Assembly: GCF_003696345.1 (NCBI RefSeq)
Contig: NZ_RFLX01000007.1
Span: 124,001 to 188,000, forward strand
From: Teichococcus wenyumeiae
GTDB lineage: Bacteria > Pseudomonadota > Alphaproteobacteria > Acetobacterales > Acetobacteraceae
Length of the DNA: 64,000 bases
Direction of reading: 5' to 3'
The position numbers were made by a program, and so were the translations under genes. Shown here piece by piece: positions 17,182 to 25,968 of this stretch. Under the pieces are notes generated by a model. That model saw only the letters and a program-made list of their open reading frames with translations. It made no database searches and had not been told where the DNA came from. Numbering within the stretch: position 1 is the first letter of the stretch; every line of letters starts with the position of its first letter.

Positions 17182-19278
17182 TCAGAACGCCACCAGCGCG
17201 TCGATCTTGTCGCGGATGCGCTGCACCGAGGGCACCACATGGTTCAGCAGCACCGGGTTATGCGGGCTGGGGATATCCGGCATGGTCAGGCGCGCCACGG
17301 GGGCATCCAGTTCCATGAAGGCGTCGTCCGCCACCACGGCGGCGATCTCGGCGCCGAAACCGGCGGTGCGCAGGTCCTCGTGCACGATCAAGCAGCGATG
17401 GGTGCGGGAGACGGAGTCCAGCACGGCCTCCTTATCCCAGGGCATCAGGGTGCGGAGGTCGATCACCTCGACGGAATGGCCGCTGGCGCGTGCCGCTTCC
17501 TCGCAGCGTTCCACCATGGCGCCCCAGGTGACGATGGTCAGCTTCTCACCCCGCAGCGTCACGCGCGCTTTGCCGAAGGGCAGCACATAGTCGTCGCCCG
17601 GGTAAGGGCGGCGCGCCCAGGCGGCATCCAGCATGGCGCGGTGCTCCAGGAACATCACCGGGTCGTCGCCGCGCAGCGCGCCGCGCAGCAGGCCCACCGC
17701 ATCCTCGGCATTGGAGGGCACGGCGACCTTCCAGCCGGGGGAATGGACGAATTGCACCTCGTTGGTCTGGCTGTGCCAGGGATCGCCGCACTTGAAGAAG
17801 CCCACCGGCATCCGCAGCACCATGGGCGCGGCGAAGCGGTTGTTGGTGCGCCAGCGCATGGTGCCGCAGTCGTTGATCTGCTCCACCGCCGGGTCGGCAT
17901 ACTTGCGGAACTGGATTTCCGGCACCGGCATCAGTCCGGCCATGGCCATGCCGACGGCGCGGCCGACGATGCCTTCCTCCGACAGGCTGGTGTCGAAGAC
18001 GCGGCTGGCGCCGAACTTCTCCTGCAAGCCGAGCGTCACGGCATGTACGCCGCCCTTGGGGCCGATATCCTCGCCAAACAGCAGCACGCGCGGGTTCACC
18101 GCCAGCTCATGCTCCAGCGTGCGGCGGATGGCGGTGACCATGTTGATGCGCGCGCCCTCGGGCTTCGGCATGTCGTTGCCGGCGGGCGGCGTGATGCCAG
18201 CGGCGCGGAGGCCGCCCATCACCTGCGGCTCGGCTTCCGAAAAGACATGGCGCAGCACGCTCTCCGGCTCCGCCACCGGGCGCTGCTCGGCGGCGGCGCG
18301 GGCGGTCTCGACGGCGGCCTGGGCCTCGGCGGCCACCGCATCCCATTCGGCTTCGCCCATCACGGCCGGCACCAGGAAGTCACGCAGCTTGGGCAGCGGG
18401 TCGCGCGCCCATTCCGCTTCCACCGTGGTGGCGGACTTGTAGGTCTGGGTGTCTTGGAAGGAATGGCCTTGCAGGCGTGGCACGGTCAGGCGCAGCAGGC
18501 AGGGGCCTTGACGGTCGCGCACATGCTCCTGCGCCTCCCGCACCAGGGCGGCCGCCGTGGCGGGGTCGGTGCCATCGCCGGAAAGGACATGCAGGCCGCC
18601 GAAGGAGGCCAGGTTGGCCGCGATATTGGCGCCCGGCGTCTGGAAGCTGGAGGGTACGGAAATGCCGTAGCCGTTGTCCTCGATATAGAAGAGGACGGGC
18701 AGCTTCTGCGTCGTCGCCGCCGTCAGCGCCGCCCAGAAGCCATTGGTGGCCACCGAGGCATCGCCGCCCAGCACCACGCCGATGGCGCGTGCATAGTCCG
18801 GGTCCTTCAGCACGGTGCGATGGTATTCCATCGCCTGCGCCCAGCCCACGGTGGGCGTGTATTGCGCGCCGACGCCGCCGCACATCGGCAGCGCCGAGGC
18901 CCCCTGCGGATTGGGATAGTTGAAGACGACGCCGATATCCCGCCCGTCCGAATAGCCGCCGGCACGGGCCATGGAGGAACCCAGCGCTTCCTCGATCTCC
19001 ACCCCCAGCGCCAGCAGCATGGGGCGGGAGCGGTAGTAGCCGCAGGCGGCGTCATGCCGCTCCGTCAGGCCAAGGCCCAGCAGGATCTGCGCCATGTCAT
19101 GCCCGCGGGCTGAGAACTGGTAGAGAACCTTCTTCTCGGGAACGAGGGTCTTTTCCTCCAGCGCATCCAGGGCGCGGGAGACCTGCATCAGGTAAGCGAC
19201 CCGGCGCCAGTCCACGGCAGGGTCCGGCGCATTGCTGCGCGCGGGCGAAAATGGCTTGGAAAGGGCAAGCGATCCCAT
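17182..19278 (-). CDS. fused 2-oxoacid dehydrogenase E1 alpha/beta
   Basis: This 698-residue thiamine-diphosphate enzyme decarboxylates a 2-oxoacid and passes the acyl group to E2. Residues 1 to about 345 form the alpha part, with the ThDP motif running from GGDASVATNGF to EDNGYGIS. Residues about 370-698 form the beta part (LLFGEDIGPKGG, then VFDTSLSEEGIVGRAVGMAM and the C-terminal domain with LMPWDKEAVLDSV). In most bacteria alpha and beta are separate genes of about 400 and 330 residues, so this is a fusion with a short linker. CAGGGAAA precedes the start. It is transcribed divergently from the Lrp regulator. Confidence 0.9.
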   Translation of the reverse strand: MGSLALSKPFSPARSNAPDPAVDWRRVAYLMQVSRALDALEEKTLVPEKKVLYQFSARGHDMAQILLGLGLTERHDAACGYYRSRPMLLALGVEIEEALGSSMARAGGYSDGRDIGVVFNYPNPQGASALPMCGGVGAQYTPTVGWAQAMEYHRTVLKDPDYARAIGVVLGGDASVATNGFWAALTAATTQKLPVLFYIEDNGYGISVPSSFQTPGANIAANLASFGGLHVLSGDGTDPATAAALVREAQEHVRDRQGPCLLRLTVPRLQGHSFQDTQTYKSATTVEAEWARDPLPKLRDFLVPAVMGEAEWDAVAAEAQAAVETARAAAEQRPVAEPESVLRHVFSEAEPQVMGGLRAAGITPPAGNDMPKPEGARINMVTAIRRTLEHELAVNPRVLLFGEDIGPKGGVHAVTLGLQEKFGASRVFDTSLSEEGIVGRAVGMAMAGLMPVPEIQFRKYADPAVEQINDCGTMRWRTNNRFAAPMVLRMPVGFFKCGDPWHSQTNEVQFVHSPGWKVAVPSNAEDAVGLLRGALRGDDPVMFLEHRAMLDAAWARRPYPGDDYVLPFGKARVTLRGEKLTIVTWGAMVERCEEAARASGHSVEVIDLRTLMPWDKEAVLDSVSRTHRCLIVHEDLRTAGFGAEIAAVVADDAFMELDAPVARLTMPDIPSPHNPVLLNHVVPSVQRIRDKIDALVAF

Positions 19279-19366
19279 GGTCCGTTTCCCTGTTATCAGG
19301 CGGCTTCAGCCGGCAATGCGTTGGCACCAGCCTAGGCTCGCCACAGGGGCAAAACCGTTTCTGTTT

Positions 19367-19396
19367 TTGCGCGGGATGCGCGGATTCGGGCATAAT
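19367..19396 (+). promoter_or_regulatory. candidate lrp promoter
   Basis: TTGCGC (19367-19372) and CATAAT (19391-19396) are 18 bases apart, a moderate match to a sigma-70-type promoter, about 60 bases upstream of the lrp-like start. Confidence 0.3.
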
Positions 19397-19417
19397 CCCA
19401 TCGCCAAACCGGCAGAT

Positions 19418-19435
19418 GAGGCATATTCATGCCTC
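19418..19435. promoter_or_regulatory. candidate Lrp/AsnC operator
   Basis: GAGGCAT and ATGCCTC form perfect 7-base arms around ATTC. It lies just upstream of the lrp-like start and within the divergent E1 control region, the expected place for a BkdR-type operator. Confidence 0.5.
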
Positions 19436-19457
19436 GCCTTTTCGAGAGGATTCGGCG

Positions 19458-19928
19458 GTGGCGCAGAGTGTCGACCTGGACCAGTTCGAACGGGCGATTC
19501 TCGCCGCGCTGCAAAAGAACGCGCGGCAAAGCGTGCAGGAGCTGGCGGACAGGATCGGCCTCTCCACCTCTCCCACCTGGCGGCGGCTGAAGGCGTTGCA
19601 GGATGCCGGGGTGATCCTGGAATACGTGGCGCGGCTGGACCCGGCGAAGCTGGGCTATGGCCAGACGGTCTATGCCAATGTCACCCTGGCCAAGCACAAC
19701 CGCGACGCCTTGCAGGATTTCGAGAAGGCCATCGTGGAACGGCCGGAAGTGCAGCAGTGCTTTTCCATGACCGGCAGCGCCGACTACATCATCCGCGTCG
19801 TGGTGCAGGATGCGGCGCATTACGAGCGCTTCCTGCAGGAGGTGGTCTTCACCAACCCGGCGGTGCAACACATCTCGTCGCATTTCGCCTTGCGGGAGGT
19901 GAAGAATACCTCGGCGCTGCCGCTGTAG
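19458..19928 (+). CDS. Lrp/AsnC family transcriptional regulator
   Basis: This 156-residue regulator has an N-terminal helix-turn-helix (about residues 8-60; AALQKNARQSVQELADRIGL then STSPTWRRLKALQDAG) and a C-terminal RAM domain (about 70-150) that senses amino acids. The start is GTG at 19458, placed 7 bases after GAGAGGA; longer in-frame options upstream lack a ribosome site and exceed the normal family length. It is divergent from the E1-E2 operon, matching the BkdR arrangement in which an Lrp protein activates branched-chain oxoacid dehydrogenase genes. The regulatory link is inferred from this layout. Confidence 0.9.
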   Translation: MAQSVDLDQFERAILAALQKNARQSVQELADRIGLSTSPTWRRLKALQDAGVILEYVARLDPAKLGYGQTVYANVTLAKHNRDALQDFEKAIVERPEVQQCFSMTGSADYIIRVVVQDAAHYERFLQEVVFTNPAVQHISSHFALREVKNTSALPL

Positions 19929-19936
19929 CCCCGCTG

Positions 19937-20287
19937 TCAGGCATCCACGATGGGCATGAAGCCGCCCATGATCATGCGCTTGCCATCGAAGGGCATGTCG
20001 TGCATCGCCTGCATGCGCGGGTCGGACATCATCCTGGCCATGGCCGCGTCGCGCACCTCCTTGGAGGGGTACTCGATCCAGCTGAAGACCACGACCTCTC
20101 CGTCCTCCGCCTTCACGGCGCCACGGAAGTCGGTGAGCTTGCCATCCGGCACATCGTCGCCCCAGCATTCCACCACGCGGGTGGCGCCGAATTCCTTGAA
20201 GATCGGCGCCGCCTCGGCCGCGTGGCGGCGGAACGCCTCCTTGTTCGCGGCAGGCACGGCCAGGACGAAGCCATCCACGTAGGACAT
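19937..20287 (-). CDS. DUF1428 family protein
   Basis: This 116-residue protein matches DUF1428 across its length, beginning MSYVDGFVLAVPAANKEAF and containing FSWIEYPSKEVRDAA and MPFDGKRMIMGGF. The fold is a ferredoxin-like dimer of unknown function. GGAGGAAA precedes the ATG. It is divergent from a MarR gene, with a perfect 16-base palindrome between them, so it is probably the target of that regulator. Confidence 0.9.
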   Translation of the reverse strand: MSYVDGFVLAVPAANKEAFRRHAAEAAPIFKEFGATRVVECWGDDVPDGKLTDFRGAVKAEDGEVVVFSWIEYPSKEVRDAAMARMMSDPRMQAMHDMPFDGKRMIMGGFMPIVDA

Positions 20288-20313
20288 GGCGCGTTTCCTC
20301 CATCTGTTGTATA

Positions 20314-20329
20314 AGGTTGATATCAACCT
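20314..20329. promoter_or_regulatory. perfect 16-base palindrome, candidate MarR operator
   Basis: AGGTTGATATCAACCT is perfectly self-complementary. It lies 11 bases before the marR ATG and 27 bases from the DUF1428 start, so a bound dimer would block both genes. Its AT-rich centre stands out from the local GC content. Confidence 0.7.
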
Positions 20330-20339
20330 ACCTGGCCGC

Positions 20340-20777
20340 ATGTCAAAGCCTGTTCCATTCAAGACGACGCTGGAGGTGCGCGACACCTGCCTCTGCCTGC
20401 ATGTGCAAAGGGCGGCGCGCGCCCTGGCCCGGCGTTTCGATGAGGCGCTGAGGCCTTTCGGCCTCACCAACGGCCAGTTCTCGTTGCTGATGGCGCTGAA
20501 CCGGCCGCAGCCGGTGCCGATGCGGCCGGTGGCGCAGTTGCTGGCCATGGACCGCACCACCCTGACGGCGGCGTTGAAGCCGCTTCAGCGCGATGGGCTG
20601 GTGGCGGTCACCACCGACCCCGCCGACCGGCGCGGCCGCCTGCTGGCTCTCACCCGAGAGGGAGAGGCGCTGCTGGCCCGCGCCGTGCCGGTCTGGCGCG
20701 CCGTGCATGGCGCGTTGGAGGCCGGCCTGCCGGGGAGGGCCGAGGACCTGCGCGCGGGCCTGTGCGCCCTGTGCTGA
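20340..20777 (+). CDS. MarR family transcriptional regulator
   Basis: This 145-residue winged-helix regulator has its recognition helix in RPVAQLLAMDRTTLTAALKP and its wing in TTDPADRRGRLLALT, the diagnostic DxRxxR-type motif of MarR proteins. The N-terminal helices carry CLCLHVQRAARAL, whose two Cys residues could give redox or electrophile sensing (speculative). It is transcribed away from the DUF1428 gene. No strong ribosome site precedes the ATG at 20340, and the transcript may be nearly leaderless because the operator is so close. Confidence 0.88.
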   Translation: MSKPVPFKTTLEVRDTCLCLHVQRAARALARRFDEALRPFGLTNGQFSLLMALNRPQPVPMRPVAQLLAMDRTTLTAALKPLQRDGLVAVTTDPADRRGRLLALTREGEALLARAVPVWRAVHGALEAGLPGRAEDLRAGLCALC

Positions 20778-20781
20778 GCCC

Positions 20782-22818
20782 TCAGGCCAGCCGCGCGCTC
20801 ATGGTCAGCACGTCGTATTGCGCCACGGTCTCGTTGTTCTGGTTGAAGACCTCGGCATCCCAGCGTACCTCGCCGTAATCCGGCAGGCGGGCGGCGCGCT
20901 TGGTCTTCACCGTCAGCCGCACGCGGATGGAATCGCCGGGCGAGACCGGCTTCAGGAAGCGCAGCCGCTCCAGCCCGTAATTCGCCAGCAGCGGCCCCGG
21001 CGCCGGGTCCACGAAGAGGCCCGCCGCGAAGCTCAGGATCAGGTAGCCATGCGCCACCCGGCCGGGGAAGAAGGGGTTCGCCTTGGCCGCTTCCTCGTCC
21101 ATATGGGCGTAGAAGGTGTCGCCGGTGAAGTTGGCGAAGTGCTCGATATCCTCGAGGCTGATGGTGCGCGCCGGGGTCTCGATCGTGTCGCCGATGCTGA
21201 TCTCGTCGAAGTTCTTGCGGAAGGGGTGCGGGCCTTCCGTGCGGGTCGGCGCGCCCTGCCCCCAGGTCTTGGTCAGCGCGGTCAGCTTGGCGGGCGAACC
21301 CTGCAGCGCCGTGCGCTGCATGTAGTGGTACACGCCGCGCAGCCCGCCCATTTCCTCGCCACCGCCGGCACGGCCGGGGCCACCATGCACCAGCGGCGGC
21401 AGCGGCGAGCCATGGCCGGTGGCCTCCTTGGCGCTGTCCCGGTCGACCAGGTAGAGCCGGCCGTGGAAGGGCGCGAGGCCCATCACCAGCTGCTCCGTCA
21501 CCTCGGCATCGTAGGAGAAGGCGGAGGCGACCAGGCTGCCCTCCCCCCGCTGCGCCAGCTCGATCGCCTGGTCCAGGTCGTCATAGGGCAGCAGGGTCGA
21601 GACGGGGCCGAAGGCCTCGACATGGTTCACCCGCTCCGCGCGGATCGGGTTGGCGCAATGCAGCAGCACGGGAGACAGGAAGGCGCCGGCATTGGCATCG
21701 GCATCCACCACCGCGCAATGCAGCGGGTCGCCGAAGACGATCTCGGATTCCGCCGCCAGCTTCGCGATATTCTCGCGCACGTCGTGGCGCTGCCCCTGGC
21801 TGGCCAACGGTCCCATGCCAACCTTCTCGTCACGCGGGTTGCCGATGGCCACCTTGCCCAGCCGTGCCGCCAGCGCATCCCGCACCGCTTCCACACGGTC
21901 GCGCGGCACGATGACGCGGCGGATGGCGGTGCATTTCTGGCCCGCCTTGGCCGTCATCTCCCGCGCCACTTCCTTGACGAAGAGGTCGAATTCCGGGCTT
22001 TCCGGCGTCACGTCGCTGCCCAGGATGGCGGCGTTCAGCGAGTCCCGCTCCGCGATGAAGCGCACCGCCTCGCGCGAGACCGTGGGATGGTCGCGCAGTT
22101 TGCCGGAGGTGGTGGCGGAGCCGGTGAAGGAGACCACGTCCTGCCCCGTCAGGTGGTCCAGCAGGTCGCCGGTGGAACCCGCGACGAATTGCAGCGCGCC
22201 CGGCGGCAGGATGCCGGATTCGACGATCATCGCCACCATGGCATGCGCCACGTAGGCGGTGGCCGTCGCCGGCTTGGTGATGACCGGCACGCCGGCCAGG
22301 ATGGTCGGCGCCAGCTTCTCCAGCATGCCCCAGCAGGGGAAGTTGAAGGCATTCACATGCACGGCCACGCCATGCAGCGGCGTCAGGATATGCGCACCGA
22401 CGAAGCTGCCGTTCTTCGACAGCGGCTCGAAGGCGCCATCCAGCACGAAACGCTCGCTCGGCAGTTCCTTGCGGCCACGGGAGGCATAGGCGAAGAGCGT
22501 GCCGATGCCGCCGTCGATATCGATCCAGCTATCCCGCCGCGTGGCGCCGGTGTCGAAGGACAACTCGTAGAGCGCTTCCTTCCGCTCGGTCAGATAGACC
22601 GCCAGGCGCTTCAGCATCTCCGCGCGCTGGTGGAAGGTCAGCATCCGCAACGCCGGACCGCCCACCTTGCGCCCGAAGCGCACCATGGCCCCGAAATCCA
22701 CGCCCGCCGAGGATGCGGTCGCCATCACGCGGCCATCCACCGCGCTGGGGATCTCGACCGCGCCGGCGCCGGGGGCGACCCAGCGGTTCTCGGCGAAGCT
22801 TTGCAGTGTCAGGACCAT
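20782..22818 (-). CDS. paaZ: bifunctional oxepin-CoA hydrolase / aldehyde dehydrogenase
   Basis: This 678-residue enzyme opens the oxepin-CoA ring and oxidises the resulting semialdehyde to 3-oxo-5,6-dehydrosuberyl-CoA. The N-terminal aldehyde dehydrogenase domain (about 1-515) has the cofactor loop VSFTGSATTSGKL, the Glu in FIAERDSLNAAI and the catalytic Cys in AKAGQKCTA. The C-terminal MaoC-type hydratase (about 530-678) has FTGDTFYAHMDEEAA and GRVAHGYLI. Both active sites look intact. It is 23 bases downstream of the bifunctional hydratase/dehydrogenase and is probably co-transcribed with it. Confidence 0.95.
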   Translation of the reverse strand: MVLTLQSFAENRWVAPGAGAVEIPSAVDGRVMATASSAGVDFGAMVRFGRKVGGPALRMLTFHQRAEMLKRLAVYLTERKEALYELSFDTGATRRDSWIDIDGGIGTLFAYASRGRKELPSERFVLDGAFEPLSKNGSFVGAHILTPLHGVAVHVNAFNFPCWGMLEKLAPTILAGVPVITKPATATAYVAHAMVAMIVESGILPPGALQFVAGSTGDLLDHLTGQDVVSFTGSATTSGKLRDHPTVSREAVRFIAERDSLNAAILGSDVTPESPEFDLFVKEVAREMTAKAGQKCTAIRRVIVPRDRVEAVRDALAARLGKVAIGNPRDEKVGMGPLASQGQRHDVRENIAKLAAESEIVFGDPLHCAVVDADANAGAFLSPVLLHCANPIRAERVNHVEAFGPVSTLLPYDDLDQAIELAQRGEGSLVASAFSYDAEVTEQLVMGLAPFHGRLYLVDRDSAKEATGHGSPLPPLVHGGPGRAGGGEEMGGLRGVYHYMQRTALQGSPAKLTALTKTWGQGAPTRTEGPHPFRKNFDEISIGDTIETPARTISLEDIEHFANFTGDTFYAHMDEEAAKANPFFPGRVAHGYLILSFAAGLFVDPAPGPLLANYGLERLRFLKPVSPGDSIRVRLTVKTKRAARLPDYGEVRWDAEVFNQNNETVAQYDVLTMSARLA

Positions 22819-22841
22819 GGTGTTTCCATCCTGTGTTCAGG

Positions 22842-24935
22842 TCAGCCGGGCGTGGCGCGCCCGCGCTGCCATTCCTTGAAGGTGGTGTTCGTCTCGGCCA
22901 GCTTGCGCAGCAGGGGCGCGGGTTCGGAGCCCACGCCGCCAGCCTTGGCCGCCGCCTCCACCTCGGCCAGCACGGCGCGCAGGCCAAGCTGATCGGCGGC
23001 AAACAGCGGCCCGCCCTTCAGGCGCGGGAAGCCGTAGCCATTGGTGAAGACGAGATCGATATCGGAAGGCCGCAGGCTGATGCCTTCTTCCAGGATCTTC
23101 GCGGCCTCGTTCGCCATCACCGCCAGCAGGCGGTTCTGGATCTGCTCTGGCGTGAAGGAACGCGGCGTGATGCCGGCGGCCTGACGCTCGGCGGTGATGA
23201 TGGCATCCACCGCCGGGTCCGGCTCCGCCTTGCCGCTGGCATAGTTGTACCAGCCGGAACCGGTCTTGCGGCCGAGGCGCCCGGCCTCGCAGAGCCGGTC
23301 CGCGATGGCGACATAGCGCTCGCCCGGGTCGCGCGTCGCGGCGCGGCGCTTGCGCATGGCCCAGGCGATATCCAGGCCGGACATGTCGCCCACCGCGAAG
23401 AGGCCCATGGCGAAGCCATAGGATTCCAGCGCCGCATCCACCTCGCGCGGGCTGGCGCCATCCTCCACCAGGTATTCGGCGTGGCGACGATAGACGGCAT
23501 AGATGCGGTTGCCGATGAAGCCTTCGCAGACACCGGAGACGATCGGCAGCTTGCCCAGCTTCTTGCCGAAGGCGAGGCCGGTGGCCAGCACATCCGGCGC
23601 CGTCTTGGCGCCGCGCACCACTTCCAGCAGCTTCATGATGTTGGCGGGGGCGAAGAAGTGCAGCCCCAGCACATCCTGCGGCCGCTTGGTGAAGGCGGCG
23701 ATCTCATCGGGGTCGAGGTAGGAGGTATTCGTCGCCAGCACCGCGCCCGGCTTCGCCACGGCATCCAGGCGGCGGAAGATATCCTCCTTCACCGCCATGT
23801 CCTCGAAGGCAGCCTCGATGATCAGGTCGGCCTGGGCCAGCGCGTTCCAGTCGGCGGCGGGGGTGATGCGGGCGGTGCGCTCGGCGGCCACGGCCTCCGT
23901 CAGGCGGCCGGACTTGGCCTGCTTGGCATAGGCGTCGCGCAGCCGGGCGCCGCAGGCTTCGGCGGCGGCCTCGTCACGTTCGATCACCACCACCGGCAGC
24001 CCGGCATCGGCCACCGCCATGGCGATGCCGCTGCCCATGGTGCCGCCGCCGATCACCGCCACCTGGGAGACCGTGCGCGGCTTCACGCCTTCCAGCCCCG
24101 GCACGCGGGCGGCTTCCCGCTCGGCCAGGAAGAGGTGGCGCAGCGCGGCGGCCTCGGCGCTGGCACGCAGCGGCAGGAAGAGTTCACGTTCCCGCTTCAG
24201 CCCGGCGGGGAAATCCATGGCGGCGGTTTCCCGCAGCAGGCCGACCACCACAGCCACGGCGGGCACGCCCTTGCCCTTCTTGATCGCGGCCTGGGCGGCG
24301 GCTTCCTCGGCGGCCTCGTCCCGCGCCGGGATCGGCAGGGTCGAGACCACGCGCTTGGCGGCGCCTGGCGCCAGCCGAACGGCCTCGGCCAGCAGCTCAC
24401 CCTCCACGACGGCGTCGAGGATGCCGAGCTTCACGGCCTCCGGCGCGCGCAGGATCTTGGCCTCGCCGATCATCTCGATGGCCTTGGCGGTGCCCACCAG
24501 GCGCGGCAGCCGCTGCGTGCCGCCGGAGCCTGGCAGGATGCCCAGGCGCGTTTCCACCAGCCCGACGCTGGCCTTGGGCGTGGCGATGCGCAAGTCGCAG
24601 GCCATGGCGACTTCCAGCCCGCCGCCCAGTGCAAAGCCGTCGATGGCCGCGACCACCGGCTGCGGCATGGCCTCCAGGGCCGCGACCACGTCCGGCAGGA
24701 TGGGCTCATCCAGCGGCAGGTCCATTTCCTTGATATCGGCGCCGGCGATGAAGCGGCCCGGGCCGCCATGCAGCACCACGCCCCGCACCGAGGCATCCGC
24801 CGCCAGCTCGCGCACGGCTTGCAGCAGCCCCTGCCGCACGGGGCGGGAGAGCGCGTTGACCGGCGCGAAGTCGATCCGCACCAGCGCGACGGCGCCCTCG
24901 CGGCTGATCGTGACGGCGGTGTTGGACTGGTCCAT
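22842..24935 (-). CDS. bifunctional enoyl-CoA hydratase / 3-hydroxyacyl-CoA dehydrogenase
   Basis: This 697-residue FadB/FadJ-type protein has an N-terminal crotonase domain (residues 1 to about 190; oxyanion region RFIAGADIKEMDL, GFALGGGLEVAMACDLRI, ETRLGILPGSGGTQRL). The NAD-binding domain (about 290-470) begins VAVIGGGTMGSGIAMAVADA, with LGLHFFAPANIMKLLE, and a dehydrogenase C-terminal domain follows. It probably does the work of PaaF and PaaH in one chain, making 3-oxoadipyl-CoA. The start at 24935 has GGAGAAA upstream. Homologous fusions also serve general beta-oxidation, so specificity for phenylacetate is inferred from position. Confidence 0.92.
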   Translation of the reverse strand: MDQSNTAVTISREGAVALVRIDFAPVNALSRPVRQGLLQAVRELAADASVRGVVLHGGPGRFIAGADIKEMDLPLDEPILPDVVAALEAMPQPVVAAIDGFALGGGLEVAMACDLRIATPKASVGLVETRLGILPGSGGTQRLPRLVGTAKAIEMIGEAKILRAPEAVKLGILDAVVEGELLAEAVRLAPGAAKRVVSTLPIPARDEAAEEAAAQAAIKKGKGVPAVAVVVGLLRETAAMDFPAGLKRERELFLPLRASAEAAALRHLFLAEREAARVPGLEGVKPRTVSQVAVIGGGTMGSGIAMAVADAGLPVVVIERDEAAAEACGARLRDAYAKQAKSGRLTEAVAAERTARITPAADWNALAQADLIIEAAFEDMAVKEDIFRRLDAVAKPGAVLATNTSYLDPDEIAAFTKRPQDVLGLHFFAPANIMKLLEVVRGAKTAPDVLATGLAFGKKLGKLPIVSGVCEGFIGNRIYAVYRRHAEYLVEDGASPREVDAALESYGFAMGLFAVGDMSGLDIAWAMRKRRAATRDPGERYVAIADRLCEAGRLGRKTGSGWYNYASGKAEPDPAVDAIITAERQAAGITPRSFTPEQIQNRLLAVMANEAAKILEEGISLRPSDIDLVFTNGYGFPRLKGGPLFAADQLGLRAVLAEVEAAAKAGGVGSEPAPLLRKLAETNTTFKEWQRGRATPG

Positions 24936-25046
24936 GGCAAGCTTTCTCCCATCAGGCGTGGGCAGGGTATGGCCAGCCCGCCAATTGGCAAGCCACCCGC
25001 CTCCACACGCCCGGCCAGTTGCCGGCTTCTGGGCGCCGGAAATTAT

Positions 25047-25066
25047 TTGACCGTCCGGACGGTCAA
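25047..25066. promoter_or_regulatory. candidate TetR/PaaR operator, site C
   Basis: TTGACCGTCCGGACGGTCAA is a perfect 20-base palindrome matching the shared consensus. It sits midway between the divergent paaG and hydratase/dehydrogenase genes. Each end reads TTGACC, a -35-like element for each direction, so a bound repressor could block both operons. Confidence 0.75.
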
Positions 25067-25148
25067 TGCAAGGATGAATTCGCGCCCTGGCTTGCCGGCG
25101 GGCCAAGAGACCATCCATGGTCCAGCAGCCACGATGAGAGGAAATGGC

Positions 25149-25940
25149 ATGGAACAGGTTTTGCGGGTGGAAAAGCGCGACGGCTGGTGGAAGCTGGTGC
25201 TGAACCGCCCCGACAAGCTGAACAGCTTCAATGAGGCGCTGCACACCGCGCTCTACGCCGCGCTGGGCGAGGCCGCCGAAGCGCAAGATTGCCGTGCCGT
25301 GCTGCTGACTGGCGAAGGCCGCGGCTTCTGCGCCGGCCAGGACCTGGGCGACCGCAAGCCGGGTGTTGGCGGCCCGCCGGACCTCGGCAGCACGCTGGAG
25401 CGCTTCTACAACCCGCTGATCCGCCGCATCCGCGCCCTGCCGAAGCCGGTGGTCTGCGCCGTGAATGGCGTGGCGGCCGGGGCCGGCGCGAATATCGCCA
25501 TTGCCTGCGACATCGTGCTGGCGGCGCAATCGGCCCGCTTCATCCAGTCCTTTTCCAAGATCGCACTTGTGCCGGATTCGGGAGGCACTTTCCTGCTGCC
25601 GCGTCTGATCGGCGAGGCGCGGGCCCGTGCGCTGATGTTCACCGCCGACCCCCTGCCCGCCACCACGGCGGCGGAATGGGGCATGATCTGGAAGGCGGTG
25701 CCCGACGACCAGCTGGTGGCGGAATCCGAGGCCCTGGCGGCGAAGCTGGCGGCGCAGTCCACCGAAGGGCTGGGCCGCGTGAAGCAGGCGCTGGAAGCCT
25801 CCTTCGGCCATTCGCTGGACCAGCAGCTTGACATGGAACGCGACCTGCAACGCGAGGCCGGCCGCTCCCCCGACTATGCCGAGGGCGTGCGGGCCTTCCT
25901 GGAGAAGCGTTCGCCCCGCTTCGGCCAGCGCGACGCCTAG
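25149..25940 (+). CDS. paaG: epoxy-phenylacetyl-CoA isomerase (enoyl-CoA hydratase family)
   Basis: This 263-residue crotonase-fold enzyme isomerises ring-1,2-epoxyphenylacetyl-CoA to oxepin-CoA. Family features are GEGRGFCAGQDLGDRK (oxyanion hole), AVNGVAAGAGANIAIACDIV and FSKIALVPDSGGTFLLPRLI, the last holding the PaaG-type catalytic Asp. GAGAGGAAA precedes the ATG. The next gene is paaK, 28 bases downstream. The assignment to PaaG rather than a generic hydratase rests on the AGQDL and PDSGG motifs and on the location. Confidence 0.9.
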   Translation: MEQVLRVEKRDGWWKLVLNRPDKLNSFNEALHTALYAALGEAAEAQDCRAVLLTGEGRGFCAGQDLGDRKPGVGGPPDLGSTLERFYNPLIRRIRALPKPVVCAVNGVAAGAGANIAIACDIVLAAQSARFIQSFSKIALVPDSGGTFLLPRLIGEARARALMFTADPLPATTAAEWGMIWKAVPDDQLVAESEALAAKLAAQSTEGLGRVKQALEASFGHSLDQQLDMERDLQREAGRSPDYAEGVRAFLEKRSPRFGQRDA

Positions 25941-25968
25941 CAACGAAGCAAGCGAGGAAACCCCAGAG

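Noticed and set aside
22713-25943. Very long open frames on both strands across the hydratase/dehydrogenase gene
   Set aside because: Frames of over 1000 codons arise because GC-rich codons leave few stops on the other strand. Only the 697-residue minus-strand part and paaG have protein-family motifs; the rest is low-complexity Gly/His/Arg-rich sequence.
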